Shown here: one piece after another, positions 45,154-53,130 of the stretch
Position numbering within the stretch: the first letter of the stretch is position 1
How the letters are laid out: each line of letters starts with the position of its first letter
From: Bacteroidota bacterium
GTDB taxonomy: Bacteria; Bacteroidota; Bacteroidia; Chitinophagales; Chitinophagaceae
Assembly: GCA_030706685.1 (NCBI GenBank)
Contig: JAUZOA010000002.1
Coordinates: 62,001 to 126,000, forward strand
Direction of reading: 5' to 3'
DNA length: 64,000 bases
Position numbers and translations under genes: made by a program
The notes under the pieces: model-generated
Told to the model about the DNA's origin: nothing
The model's database searches: none
What the model saw: the letters and a program-made list of their open reading frames with translations, nothing else

Positions 45154-46197
45154 ATGAAAAGCCTCTCCGCTCTTTCCGACCCCGTTTATCTTCCCAAAGA
45201 AAAATATAACTGGTATGATAAATTCTGGTTGCGCCATATGAATGATAAGCGTGACCTTCCCTTTATTTATCTGCTTACCATCCTTCATATCGTTGTTATC
45301 AGTACTGCCATTGTTTTATATACTCCTTTGCTAAAAGGAGGATGGTGGTGGCTGGCGGCAATCCCCTATTTCTATATTTCCCAGTTTTATTTCAAAGGAA
45401 GATTCGGTCTCATGTTTCATTGCATCTGTCATCGCAAATGTTTTAAAAGACGTGACCAATGGCTTCATACATACATTACCTGGTTTGTTTGTCCTTTTTT
45501 TGGTCACGCCCCCGAAGGTTATTTCAGCCACCATATTGGCATGCACCATATCGAGAACAATATGGCTGATGATACCAGCAGTACAATGGCTTACCAGCGC
45601 GATAGTGTAAAAAGTTTTTTAGCGTACTTTGTAAAATTCCTTTTTGTCGGCGTGAAGAATACTATCCTGTACCTGTATCACCGGAAAAGGAAAAAACTAT
45701 ACATGCGTTTTACTTTTGGCGAATACGTATACCTGGCTTTTTGTATCGCGATGTGTTTTGTAAATCTTAAAGCAACCCTGGTAATTTTTATCGTCCCCCT
45801 TCTTTTTGCACGGCTGGTGATGATGCTGGGCAACTGGACGCAACATTCTTTTATTGACAGCAGGAACCCCGATAATTTCTATACCAATTCGATCAACTGT
45901 ATCAATACTAAATATAACGATGTTTGCTGGAATGATGGCTATCACATTATTCATCATTTGCGCCCGGGTATGCATTATACAGATATGCCGGCTGAGTTTT
46001 TAAAAAGAAAAGATGAATTTGCCCGGAATAAAGCCATCGTCTTTGACGGCATCCACTATCTCCATATTTTTATTTTCCTGCTCACCAAGCGATATGATAA
46101 ACTGGCCGACAATCTCGTAAACATCAATAATATGTTTGCCAGCCGGGAAGAGGCTATAAGCATAATGAGAGACAGGACGAGAAGAATACCTGTTTAA
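45154..46197 (+). CDS. Membrane fatty acid desaturase
   Basis: 347 residues from the ATG at 45154 (MKSLSALSDPVYLPK); an in-frame TTG start 51 bases upstream adds residues with no family character. Three histidine clusters bind the di-iron site: HCICH near 99, HHIGMHH near 140 and HIIHH near 280. Membrane helices flank them (ILHIVVISTAIVLYTPLL, VYLAFCIAMCFVNLKATL, VIFIVPLLFARLVMML). It would insert a double bond into an acyl chain or hydroxylate a lipid at the inner membrane, with a separate electron donor; regioselectivity is not readable. 58 bases after gldB. Confidence 0.88.
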   Translation: MKSLSALSDPVYLPKEKYNWYDKFWLRHMNDKRDLPFIYLLTILHIVVISTAIVLYTPLLKGGWWWLAAIPYFYISQFYFKGRFGLMFHCICHRKCFKRRDQWLHTYITWFVCPFFGHAPEGYFSHHIGMHHIENNMADDTSSTMAYQRDSVKSFLAYFVKFLFVGVKNTILYLYHRKRKKLYMRFTFGEYVYLAFCIAMCFVNLKATLVIFIVPLLFARLVMMLGNWTQHSFIDSRNPDNFYTNSINCINTKYNDVCWNDGYHIIHHLRPGMHYTDMPAEFLKRKDEFARNKAIVFDGIHYLHIFIFLLTKRYDKLADNLVNINNMFASREEAISIMRDRTRRIPV

Positions 46198-46302
46198 ATA
46201 TTGAATGAAAAATACAGAATATTAAATGTAAAAGGATCTAAGGACTACAGGAATGTTCTTTTTTATATATTATTCCGGGAAAGAAAACAGGAGGACAAGA
46301 GG

Positions 46303-46689
46303 TCAATTATACTTCATCGGAACGATCATCTCAAAAGCTGGAATATCTACTTCAAACATAATTTTATTGTTCAGGTTTTCCATCAGGTAGGTGCCTTTCA
46401 TTTTACCCATTTCGGTGCGGAGATTACAACCACTGACATATTGGTAACTTTCGCCGGGTTTTAATATTGGTTGCACTCCTACTACCCCTTCTCCTTCTAC
46501 TTCACGATGAGTGCCATTGCTGTCAAATATCTGCCAGTTGCGGCGATGCAATTTAATCGGGAAAGAATTGTGATTCTCCAGCGTAATGCGATAAGCAAAC
46601 ATAAACTCCGATTGCAGCGGGTTACTATAATCGGGCTGATAAAATGTGACAACACTTACCTGTACACCTTCGGAGATAATGCTGCTCAT
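46303..46689 (-). CDS. apaG: ApaG domain protein
   Basis: 128-residue immunoglobulin-like (fibronectin III-type) fold protein. Typical ApaG sequence: GVQVSVVTFYQPDYSNPLQS, FAYRITLENHNSFPIKLHRR, VVGVQPILKPGESYQYVSGC and GKMKGTYLMEN. ApaG is linked in enterobacteria to Ap4A and Co2+/Mg2+ phenotypes, and the domain is also found in F-box proteins; the molecular role is unclear. Divergent from icd. Confidence 0.95.
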   Translation of the reverse strand: MSSIISEGVQVSVVTFYQPDYSNPLQSEFMFAYRITLENHNSFPIKLHRRNWQIFDSNGTHREVEGEGVVGVQPILKPGESYQYVSGCNLRTEMGKMKGTYLMENLNNKIMFEVDIPAFEMIVPMKYN

Positions 46690-46744
46690 AAAAAATGGCT
46701 TTGTGTAAAAGTAAAGAAAAAGACTGATGTCTGTAAAACCTCTT

Positions 46745-46752
46745 TAATTTTG
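46745..46752 (+). promoter_or_regulatory. Putative -7 box of icd
   Basis: TAATTTTG matches TAnnTTTG and ends 28 bases before the icd ATG. It is the best spaced of the plus-strand boxes seen here. Confidence 0.5.
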
Positions 46753-46780
46753 CGCCTTTGATAGTAATAACACGTATAAT

Positions 46781-48232
46781 ATGAAGATAGCAGTAGCAAA
46801 AGGAGATGGAATAGGGCCGGAAATAATGGATGCCGTACTCAGTGTATTTCAGGCAAATAGCGTTCCCCTGGAGTACGAATTCGTGGAAATGGGCAAATGG
46901 GTTTTTGACAAGGGATTTTCCAATGGCATGACCCCCGATGCAAAAACTACCATCGAAAACCTTGGCATTTTGTTCAAAGGCCCGATGGAAACACCCAAGG
47001 GAAAAGGTGTAAAAAGCGTGAATGTAACAGCCCGGAAGACCTGGAATACCTATGCCAATAAAAGGGTCTTCCAGACACTTCATGGTGTGGATACGGTTTT
47101 CAGCAAAGCAGGAATTCCCATTGATATAACCGTTGTACGGGAAAATATTGAAGACACGTATGGCGGTATCGAACATATGCTTACACATGATGTAGCATTA
47201 AGCCGGCGTTTTATTACGCGTCCCGGAAGCCTGCAGGTGATCAAGTATGCATTTGAAATGGCAAAAAAGAAAAATGCCAAACGCATTACCTGCGGTCATA
47301 AGGCCAACATCATGAAAATAACCGACGGTTTATTTTTAGAATGTTTTTATGAAGTAGCTAAAGAATATCCTGGGTTAAAATCCGATGATGTAATCGTGGA
47401 TGATCTTTGCATGAAATTAGTTACGCGGCCCGATACATTTGATGTAATCGTACTTACTAACCTTCAGGGAGATATTGTTTCTGATTTGTGTGCCGGCCTG
47501 GTTGGTGGCCTTGGTTTTGCGCCATCGGCCAATATCGGCGATCATATCTGCATATTCGAAGCCGTACATGGTACCGCGCCGGATATTGCAGGAAAAAATA
47601 TCGCGAACCCCACCGCGCTTTTGCTTAGTGGGATTGCCATGCTCCGTCATCTTGGCTATATGCAGAATGCTGCTGTAATCGAAAATGCTTTGCTCTATAC
47701 TTTGGAGCAGGGTTTTCGTACCGGTGACTTTGGCGATAAAAGTAAACAGGCTTTAAATACTACTCAATTCGCAGAAACAATCGCGGGCAATTTCGGAAAA
47801 GAGCCGCAAATGAATGCAAAACCCCTCCTGGCAAATATGCCGGCAACTCCCACTCATTTTAAACTGGAAAAAAACCCGATGCTGGTATCCAAAGAAATGG
47901 AAGAAGAAACGATTGCAGGGGTAGATATGTTTATTGAAAGCGATGAGCAGCCAGAAATAATTGCCCATAAATGCCAGCGTCATGCCGGGGTAAAATTCAA
48001 CCTGATCAATGTCAGCAACCGGGGCACGCAGGTTTGGCCTACTGGTTCTGTATTCACTAACCTCGTTAACCAGTACAATGTTCGTTTCGAAAGCATAGAT
48101 GGCTCCCCGCTCAATCAGCAGGACATAATCGGTCTGTATGTCAGTCTCAGCGGCAATTTCAAAATCTGCTCCCTGGAATTGCTTAATAAATGGGGAGATA
48201 AGAAAGCGTATTCATTAGCACAGGGTCAGTGA
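46781..48232 (+). CDS. icd: Isocitrate dehydrogenase, long Thermus-like form
   Basis: Oxidative decarboxylation of isocitrate to 2-oxoglutarate in the TCA cycle. 483 residues. Core dehydrogenase motifs: KGDGIGPEIMDAV, TVVRENIEDTYGG, CGHKANIMKITDG, LTNLQGDIVSDLCAGL and FEAVHGTAPDIAGKNIANPT. An extra C-terminal domain of about 140 residues (from about 345, with ETIAGVDMFIESDEQPE) is present as in the Thermus thermophilus and Rickettsia-type enzymes, unlike E. coli Icd (416). Cofactor (NAD or NADP) is not decided here. No neighbouring TCA genes. Confidence 0.93.
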   Translation: MKIAVAKGDGIGPEIMDAVLSVFQANSVPLEYEFVEMGKWVFDKGFSNGMTPDAKTTIENLGILFKGPMETPKGKGVKSVNVTARKTWNTYANKRVFQTLHGVDTVFSKAGIPIDITVVRENIEDTYGGIEHMLTHDVALSRRFITRPGSLQVIKYAFEMAKKKNAKRITCGHKANIMKITDGLFLECFYEVAKEYPGLKSDDVIVDDLCMKLVTRPDTFDVIVLTNLQGDIVSDLCAGLVGGLGFAPSANIGDHICIFEAVHGTAPDIAGKNIANPTALLLSGIAMLRHLGYMQNAAVIENALLYTLEQGFRTGDFGDKSKQALNTTQFAETIAGNFGKEPQMNAKPLLANMPATPTHFKLEKNPMLVSKEMEEETIAGVDMFIESDEQPEIIAHKCQRHAGVKFNLINVSNRGTQVWPTGSVFTNLVNQYNVRFESIDGSPLNQQDIIGLYVSLSGNFKICSLELLNKWGDKKAYSLAQGQ

Positions 48233-48263
48233 TTGTTTATAGTTTATGGTCCCGGGTTTATGG

Positions 48264-48461
48264 TTATGCTAAAAAAGTCACTGTCGCAATTACCAGGAAC
48301 AAGAAAATAGATATATACCCGCTATTGAGCTTTAAGCTACTTTTTCTTTTATACCAAAAAAGATTCTGCATCCCCGGCAACAGGTAAACCATGGCACCAC
48401 CGGGAGGGACCAGGAAAAGCGCTCAAAGAAAGGGTCCAAAAAATAGCCGGGAAAAATTCCC
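48264..48461 (-). pseudogene. Remnant of a membrane protein gene with an in-frame TGA
   Basis: Minus-strand frame 48461 to 48264 reads GNFSRLFFGPFL, then TGA (48423-48425), then ALFLVPPGGAMVYLLPG and onward for about 45 more residues to a TAA at 48264, including IFLFLVIATVTFLA, a good membrane helix. The protein-like quality continues on both sides of the TGA, so this looks like a 3-prime fragment of a decayed membrane-protein gene. Alternatively, an ATG at 48392 would give a 42-residue membrane peptide. I do not recognise the parent family. Confidence 0.5.
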
Positions 48462-48466
48462 TTACG

Positions 48467-48808
48467 TCAACTTTTTTTTGCCTGCTTATAACCGTTTTTG
48501 ATAAGCCATTGCATCACTTTCTCCCGCTGATCTCCCTGTATGATAATTTCACCATCTTTGACCGATCCGCCTGTTCCGCAAAAGTTTTTAATTTTTTTTC
48601 CCAGTTCATCAAGATCATTTTCTTTGCCTGCAAAGCCCAATATTAATGTCACTGCTTTCCCGGCCCGGTGCTTTGTATCTAATCTTACCCGTAAGACCTG
48701 CTGTGCAGGCAATAAAGTTTCAACATCCTCTTTCTCTTCCCGGAAAGTAAAATCAGGATCGGTACTGTAAACAAATCCCCGGCTGTCCGGTTTATTTTTT
48801 TTACTCAT
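48467..48808 (-). CDS. SUI1/eIF1-like translation factor (YciH family)
   Basis: 113 residues. The SUI1 fold is clear: VLRVRLDTKHRAGKAVTLIL, FAGKENDLDELGKKIKNFCG, then GGSVKDGEIIIQGDQREKVM near the end. Bacterial YciH-like proteins resemble eukaryotic eIF1 and can influence start-codon selection; their role in Bacteroidota is untested as far as I know. The N-terminal 30 residues are charged and variable. It ends just upstream of the membrane-gene remnant and starts 17 bases after nadC, so it may be co-transcribed with it. Confidence 0.93.
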   Translation of the reverse strand: MSKKNKPDSRGFVYSTDPDFTFREEKEDVETLLPAQQVLRVRLDTKHRAGKAVTLILGFAGKENDLDELGKKIKNFCGTGGSVKDGEIIIQGDQREKVMQWLIKNGYKQAKKS

Positions 48809-48825
48809 TTTTAAATCTTGTTGAT

Positions 48826-49686
48826 TTATTTTTTAATGACCGCCTTCAGGCTCATATCAAGACTTCTTGCCTGGTGAATCAAAGCGCCTGCGCTTACATA
48901 ATCAACCCCTGTCGCTGCATACTCCTGTATATTATCAAGATTGATGCCGCCGCTGGCTTCTGTTTCGAATGCGCCGCCGATAAGCGCTACTGCTTCTTTT
49001 ACCTGTTCCGGCATAAAATTATCCAGCATGATACGGAACACTTTTCCTTTACCCGCAACTATTACTTTTCTTACATCCTCAATAGTCCGGGTTTCCACTT
49101 CTATTTTTAATCCGGGTTTTTTTGTCTTTACATATTCGCCGGCATTCTGTATTGCTTTTTCAATGCCTCCGCAAAAGTCAATATGATTATCCTTCAGCAT
49201 GATCATATCATATAGACCAAACCGGTGATTGACTCCACCGCCGATGCGCACCGCTTCTTTTTCCAGCAGGCGGAAATTAGGAGTTGTCTTCCGGGTATCC
49301 AGCAAACGAGTCCTGTATCCTTCCAGTTTGTCCGCGTATTGTCTTGTCAGGGTAGCTATTCCGCTCATACGCTGCATGCAGTTCAACACCAGTCTTTCGC
49401 ATTGGAGGATGGTCTGCACCGGCGCAGTGATTTCAAAAGCTTTTTCGCCGGCTTTCATTCTATCACCGTCATTCTTAAATGCAATAAAAGAGCTGTTTTT
49501 CTCTTTATACGTAAAGATCTTTTGGGCGATCCCCACTCCCGCCAGTATGCCTTCTTCTTTTATCTTCAGCACCGCTTTTCCGCTTGCGTCGGCAGGAATA
49601 CAGGAAAGCGTTGAATGATCTCCGTCACCAATATCTTCTTTGAGTGCTTCCTCTATGAAATGATATAATCGCTGATTGGGATCCAT
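48826..49686 (-). CDS. nadC: Nicotinate-nucleotide pyrophosphorylase (carboxylating)
   Basis: Makes nicotinate mononucleotide from quinolinate and PRPP in NAD synthesis. 286 residues, usual length. Motifs: EDIGDGDHST near 15, ERLVLNCMQRMSGIATLTR, LLDTRKTTPNFRLLEKEAVR (quinolinate/phosphate contacts), NHRFGLYDMIMLKDNHI and the barrel end EASGGINLDNI. A TATTTTTG box lies six bases upstream of the ATG. It precedes the SUI1 gene on the strand and follows the DUF4783 gene, from which it is separated by a terminator. Confidence 0.96.
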   Translation of the reverse strand: MDPNQRLYHFIEEALKEDIGDGDHSTLSCIPADASGKAVLKIKEEGILAGVGIAQKIFTYKEKNSSFIAFKNDGDRMKAGEKAFEITAPVQTILQCERLVLNCMQRMSGIATLTRQYADKLEGYRTRLLDTRKTTPNFRLLEKEAVRIGGGVNHRFGLYDMIMLKDNHIDFCGGIEKAIQNAGEYVKTKKPGLKIEVETRTIEDVRKVIVAGKGKVFRIMLDNFMPEQVKEAVALIGGAFETEASGGINLDNIQEYAATGVDYVSAGALIHQARSLDMSLKAVIKK

Positions 49687-49691
49687 ATCAA

Positions 49692-49699
49692 CAAAAATA
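49692..49699 (-). promoter_or_regulatory. Putative -7 box of nadC
   Basis: TATTTTTG on the minus strand matches TAnnTTTG and ends six bases before the nadC ATG, implying a leader of only a few bases. Confidence 0.4.
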
Positions 49700-49730
49700 C
49701 TACTTCGCTTTAAGCTTCACGGCAGCGAAT

Positions 49731-49759
49731 AAAAAAGCCCCCTGGAAAAACAAGAGGGC
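49731..49759 (-). terminator. Terminator of the DUF4783 gene
   Basis: GCCCCC (49737-49742) pairs with GAGGGC (49754-49759) with one wobble, and on the minus strand TTTTTTATT follows. Confidence 0.6.
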
Positions 49760-49790
49760 CCTTTCAATTCTTTTTTTTGAAACAATCGGT

Positions 49791-50192
49791 CTATTCCATA
49801 GGCTGGAAGCGTATCTCTTTAACGACTTCTTTATTTCCTTTTGACTTCATAAACACATGCGCCCTGTAATTACCGGTTTTTGTCTGCAGGGTACCTATAC
49901 AATAATGACCGCCGGGAGAATCCCCTTTATGTTTTAAGTCAAATCCTTTCACATTGTTATTGTCAAAAAAATCTTTGACGATTACCTGGGCCTGGGCCTT
50001 GCTGTAGGTATCGCTTTTAACCGGGAGGGTTACTTCAACATTATCATCGAAATATTTCGACAACCCGTCAGCATCTCCTGAGCGCAATGCCCCAATTACT
50101 TCATCAATGGTACTCGGCTGGGCAAATGACATCATTACCATTGAAGCAGCCAGCAAAGAAGTAAGTATTGCTTTCATATTAAAGGTTTTCAT
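49791..50192 (-). CDS. DUF4783 exported protein (NTF2-like)
   Basis: 133 residues: signal peptide to about residue 25 (SFA-Q), then an NTF2/SnoaL-like cone fold with TIDEVIGALRSGDADGLSKY, FDDNVEVTLPVKSDTYSKAQ, VIVKDFFDNNNVKGFDLKHK and HYCIGTLQTKTGNYRAHVFM. The family is common in Bacteroidota and frequently sits beside nadC, as here; function unknown. Periplasmic. Divergent from gpmI. Confidence 0.85.
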   Translation of the reverse strand: MKTFNMKAILTSLLAASMVMMSFAQPSTIDEVIGALRSGDADGLSKYFDDNVEVTLPVKSDTYSKAQAQVIVKDFFDNNNVKGFDLKHKGDSPGGHYCIGTLQTKTGNYRAHVFMKSKGNKEVVKEIRFQPME

Positions 50193-50375
50193 AGGTTATT
50201 TAATCGAAAAATATGCCATATCATTTTCCCGCCTTCTTACACAACACTAAATTACTAAAAACCCTCATTTTCTCCCCTTATTAACGCAAATACATTATTT
50301 GATTGTAGTTTTACCGCGCATTGCCCCCTGAAAATGAGTGTATTTATACGAAACACCTAAACTATTGTTAATCAA

Positions 50376-51905
50376 ATGATGACAAAAAAAATTATCCTCG
50401 TTATTATGGACGGATGGGGATTAGGCAAAGTTGCATCGGCTGACGCAATCCAGCACGCCAACGTCCCTTTTACAAAGTCTTTGTATTCAAGCTATCCTAA
50501 TACCACACTGACGACCTGCGGTGAATTAGTCGGTTTGCCGGACGGGCAAATGGGCAACTCTGAAGTGGGCCACCTGAATTTAGGAGCCGGTCGTATCGTT
50601 TACCAGGAGCTCCAGCGTATCAATGTTGCAGTAAGAGACGGAGCCCTGGCAGCAAATGAAGAGTTCCGCAATTCGATTCGCTATGCAAAATCAAATAAGA
50701 AGCCACTTCATTTACTGGGTCTTGTCAGCAATGGCGGGGTTCATTCCCATATCAATCATTTAAAAGCTATCATTGATACCTGCCAGGCTGAAGGGTTAAC
50801 GGATGTTTTTATTCATGCTTTTACCGACGGCCGCGATTGCGATCCAAAAAGCGGTTTAGGATTTATCAAAGAATTGCAGGAACATCTCAATAAGACAACA
50901 GGTAAAATTGCCACTGTCTGCGGCCGCTATTATGCTATGGACAGGGATAAAAGATGGGAAAGAGTAAAACTGGCTTATGACGCAATAGTGAATGGCATCG
51001 GGCAAAAAGCGACAGATGCGCTCGCAGCAGTTGAAAATTCTTACGCAAAGAATATTACAGACGAATTTATCCTGCCTGCTGTAATTATTGATGAAGGACA
51101 ACAACCGTTAACAACGATAAAAGACGGCGACGCTGTTCTCTGTTTTAATTTCAGGACTGATCGCTGCCGGGAAATAACGCAGGTGCTTACACAAATAGAT
51201 TTACCGGAGTTTACTATGCATAAATTATCCCTGCATTATACGACAATGACCCAGTACGATCACAGCTACAAAAATGTAAATGTGATTTTTAAAAATGATG
51301 ATCTGAAAAATACCCTCGGAGAAATAATAGAACAACATGGATTAAAACAGATCCGGATAGCTGAAACAGAGAAATATCCTCATGTGACTTTTTTCTTCAG
51401 CGGCGGACGTGAAGTTCCCTTCCGGGGGGAAAAGAGGATAATGATCCCTTCTCCCAAAGTGGCTACTTATGACCTGAAGCCGGAAATGAGCGCTTACGAA
51501 GTAACAGATGCCCTGCTTCCCGAAATTGAAAACAAATCAGCCGACTTTATTTGCCTGAACTATGCCAATACCGACATGGTAGGTCATACAGGTGTGTGGG
51601 AAGCCGCTATCAAAGCTGCTGAAACAGTAGACAAATGTGTTGAACGGGTAGTGACAGCAGGGTTAAAAAACGGGTATGCTATTTTCCTGACTGCCGATCA
51701 CGGAAATTCAGATTATATGATTAATGAAGATGGTTCTCCGAATACGGCCCATACATTAAATCCCGTTCCTTTTTTTATCATTGATAAAGAGTGGCGGGGA
51801 AAGATCAAACCCGGGAAGCTGGGGGATATTGCCCCGACTATCCTGACCCTTATGGGTCTTCCCATTCCTAAAGAAATGACAGGTGAAATCCTGATTGATA
51901 AATAA
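50376..51905 (+). CDS. gpmI: 2,3-bisphosphoglycerate-independent phosphoglycerate mutase
   Basis: Interconverts 3- and 2-phosphoglycerate in glycolysis using two Mn ions and a phosphoserine. 509 residues, normal length. Metal and active-site motifs: IMDGWGLG near the start (Asp), QMGNSEVGHLNLGAGR with the catalytic Ser near residue 62, HAFTDGRDCDPKSG, FNFRTDRCRE, NYANTDMVGHTG and TADHGNSDYM. All are intact. The ATG at 50376 is followed by a second Met, which could equally be the start. Confidence 0.97.
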   Translation: MMTKKIILVIMDGWGLGKVASADAIQHANVPFTKSLYSSYPNTTLTTCGELVGLPDGQMGNSEVGHLNLGAGRIVYQELQRINVAVRDGALAANEEFRNSIRYAKSNKKPLHLLGLVSNGGVHSHINHLKAIIDTCQAEGLTDVFIHAFTDGRDCDPKSGLGFIKELQEHLNKTTGKIATVCGRYYAMDRDKRWERVKLAYDAIVNGIGQKATDALAAVENSYAKNITDEFILPAVIIDEGQQPLTTIKDGDAVLCFNFRTDRCREITQVLTQIDLPEFTMHKLSLHYTTMTQYDHSYKNVNVIFKNDDLKNTLGEIIEQHGLKQIRIAETEKYPHVTFFFSGGREVPFRGEKRIMIPSPKVATYDLKPEMSAYEVTDALLPEIENKSADFICLNYANTDMVGHTGVWEAAIKAAETVDKCVERVVTAGLKNGYAIFLTADHGNSDYMINEDGSPNTAHTLNPVPFFIIDKEWRGKIKPGKLGDIAPTILTLMGLPIPKEMTGEILIDK

Positions 51906-51933
51906 ATAGTAATTTAAATACTAAAATTCTACT

Positions 51934-52422
51934 ATGCTAAAGAAGATTTTCATTTTTCTGCTGCTCGTATTTATCGTTATCCAGTTCTTTCATCCAAAAC
52001 CAAATAAAGCCAGCGGCGAGCAACCGAATTTTATTGGCAAACTATATGCCATCCCGGAAGATATAAAGCCCATCCTGGAAAAAGCTTGTAATGATTGCCA
52101 TTCGAATAATACCCGCTATCCCTGGTATAGTAATATCCAGCCGGTTGACTGGTGGCTCACCAAGCATATTAATGATGGGAAAAGACATTTTAACTTTGAT
52201 GATTTTACCGGCCGCACACCGAGGTACCAATACAATAAACTGGATGAACTTGTCGAACAGGTAAAAGCAGGCGATATGCCAATTAGCTCCTATACATGGA
52301 TACATAAAGACGCCATACTGAGTGCCGGTGAAAAAACCAGCCTGATAAACTGGGCGGAGGCTATGAGGGATAGTATGAAAGCAAAATACCCCATCGACAG
52401 CCTGCTGAAAAGAAAAAAATAA
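51934..52422 (+). CDS. Haem-binding domain protein, membrane-anchored
   Basis: 162 residues: an uncleaved or cleaved N-terminal hydrophobic segment (about 4-21) followed by a periplasmic haem_bd domain. The c-type haem motif CNDCHSN is at about residues 51-57, followed by the family signature TRYPWYSNIQPVDWWL and HINDGKRHFNFDDF. Related domains occur in cytochrome-like lipoproteins and are often linked to peroxidases. Partner unknown. 28 bases after gpmI. Confidence 0.9.
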   Translation: MLKKIFIFLLLVFIVIQFFHPKPNKASGEQPNFIGKLYAIPEDIKPILEKACNDCHSNNTRYPWYSNIQPVDWWLTKHINDGKRHFNFDDFTGRTPRYQYNKLDELVEQVKAGDMPISSYTWIHKDAILSAGEKTSLINWAEAMRDSMKAKYPIDSLLKRKK

Positions 52423-52484
52423 GCTGAATACCTGTAATTCCGGGCCGAAATTTTACATTTCTATGCAGCATTTGTATTGAAAAA

Positions 52485-53096
52485 ATGTCTAAATTACAGG
52501 CAACCAAAGGACTTATGACCGAGGAAGCCATTTTAAAAGGTTGTTTGAATAACGAAGCTCCTGCCCAGAGGGAACTTTATAATCGATATAGTTCCAAAAT
52601 GCTGGCCGTTTGCTATCGTTACGCACACAACCGTGAGGATGCAGAAGATATGCTGCAGGAAGGCTTTATCAAGGTCTTTTCACAGATGCATACATTCGAG
52701 AACCGGGGCGCTTTTGAAGGCTGGGTTCGGCGGATCGTTGTTCATACCTGCATCAACATCCTCAAGAAAAACAAGAAGTTCAATGAAAGCGTGGATATCA
52801 TTCATGCTACCGGCCTGCAAATAAGAGAGGATAGTGTACCGGCAATAATCCAGGCCAAGCAGGTAGTAGAATGTATAAGGTTGCTTCCGATCGGCTATCG
52901 GACTGTGTTGAACCTTTATGCCATTGAGGGATATAGTCACCGGGAAATTGCAGGGATGCTGGATATTGAGGAAAGTACCAGCCGGAGCCAGTATACAAGA
53001 GCTAAAGCAATGCTGGAAGATATATTGCTCCGGAAAAAGATCTTACAAAAACCAAAACAAGATGTAGACTGGCTTGCAGTTGTCGGCCAGAGATAG
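52485..53096 (+). CDS. ECF-type RNA polymerase sigma factor
   Basis: 203 residues. Sigma-70 region 2 is visible as YRYAHNREDAEDMLQEGFIKVFSQM (region 2.2, given here by key residues EDAEDMLQEGF) with FEGWVRRIVVHTCINIL, and region 4 as VLNLYAIEGYSHREIAGMLD followed by TSRSQYTRAKAML (recognition helix). A further in-frame ATG at 52515 (MTEEAILKGC) is possible. It is followed 34 bases later by a membrane-anchored beta-barrel protein that is probably its regulator. Autoregulation is likely but no matching promoter pair was identified. Confidence 0.93.
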   Translation: MSKLQATKGLMTEEAILKGCLNNEAPAQRELYNRYSSKMLAVCYRYAHNREDAEDMLQEGFIKVFSQMHTFENRGAFEGWVRRIVVHTCINILKKNKKFNESVDIIHATGLQIREDSVPAIIQAKQVVECIRLLPIGYRTVLNLYAIEGYSHREIAGMLDIEESTSRSQYTRAKAMLEDILLRKKILQKPKQDVDWLAVVGQR

Positions 53097-53130
53097 CATT
53101 CGTATTCGTATCCTAAATCTGTAACTGGTT

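Noticed and set aside
46625-47188. 187-codon minus-strand frame
   Set aside because: It is antisense to the icd start and the apaG/icd spacer, with no domain and a Cys/His/Phe-rich by-product composition.
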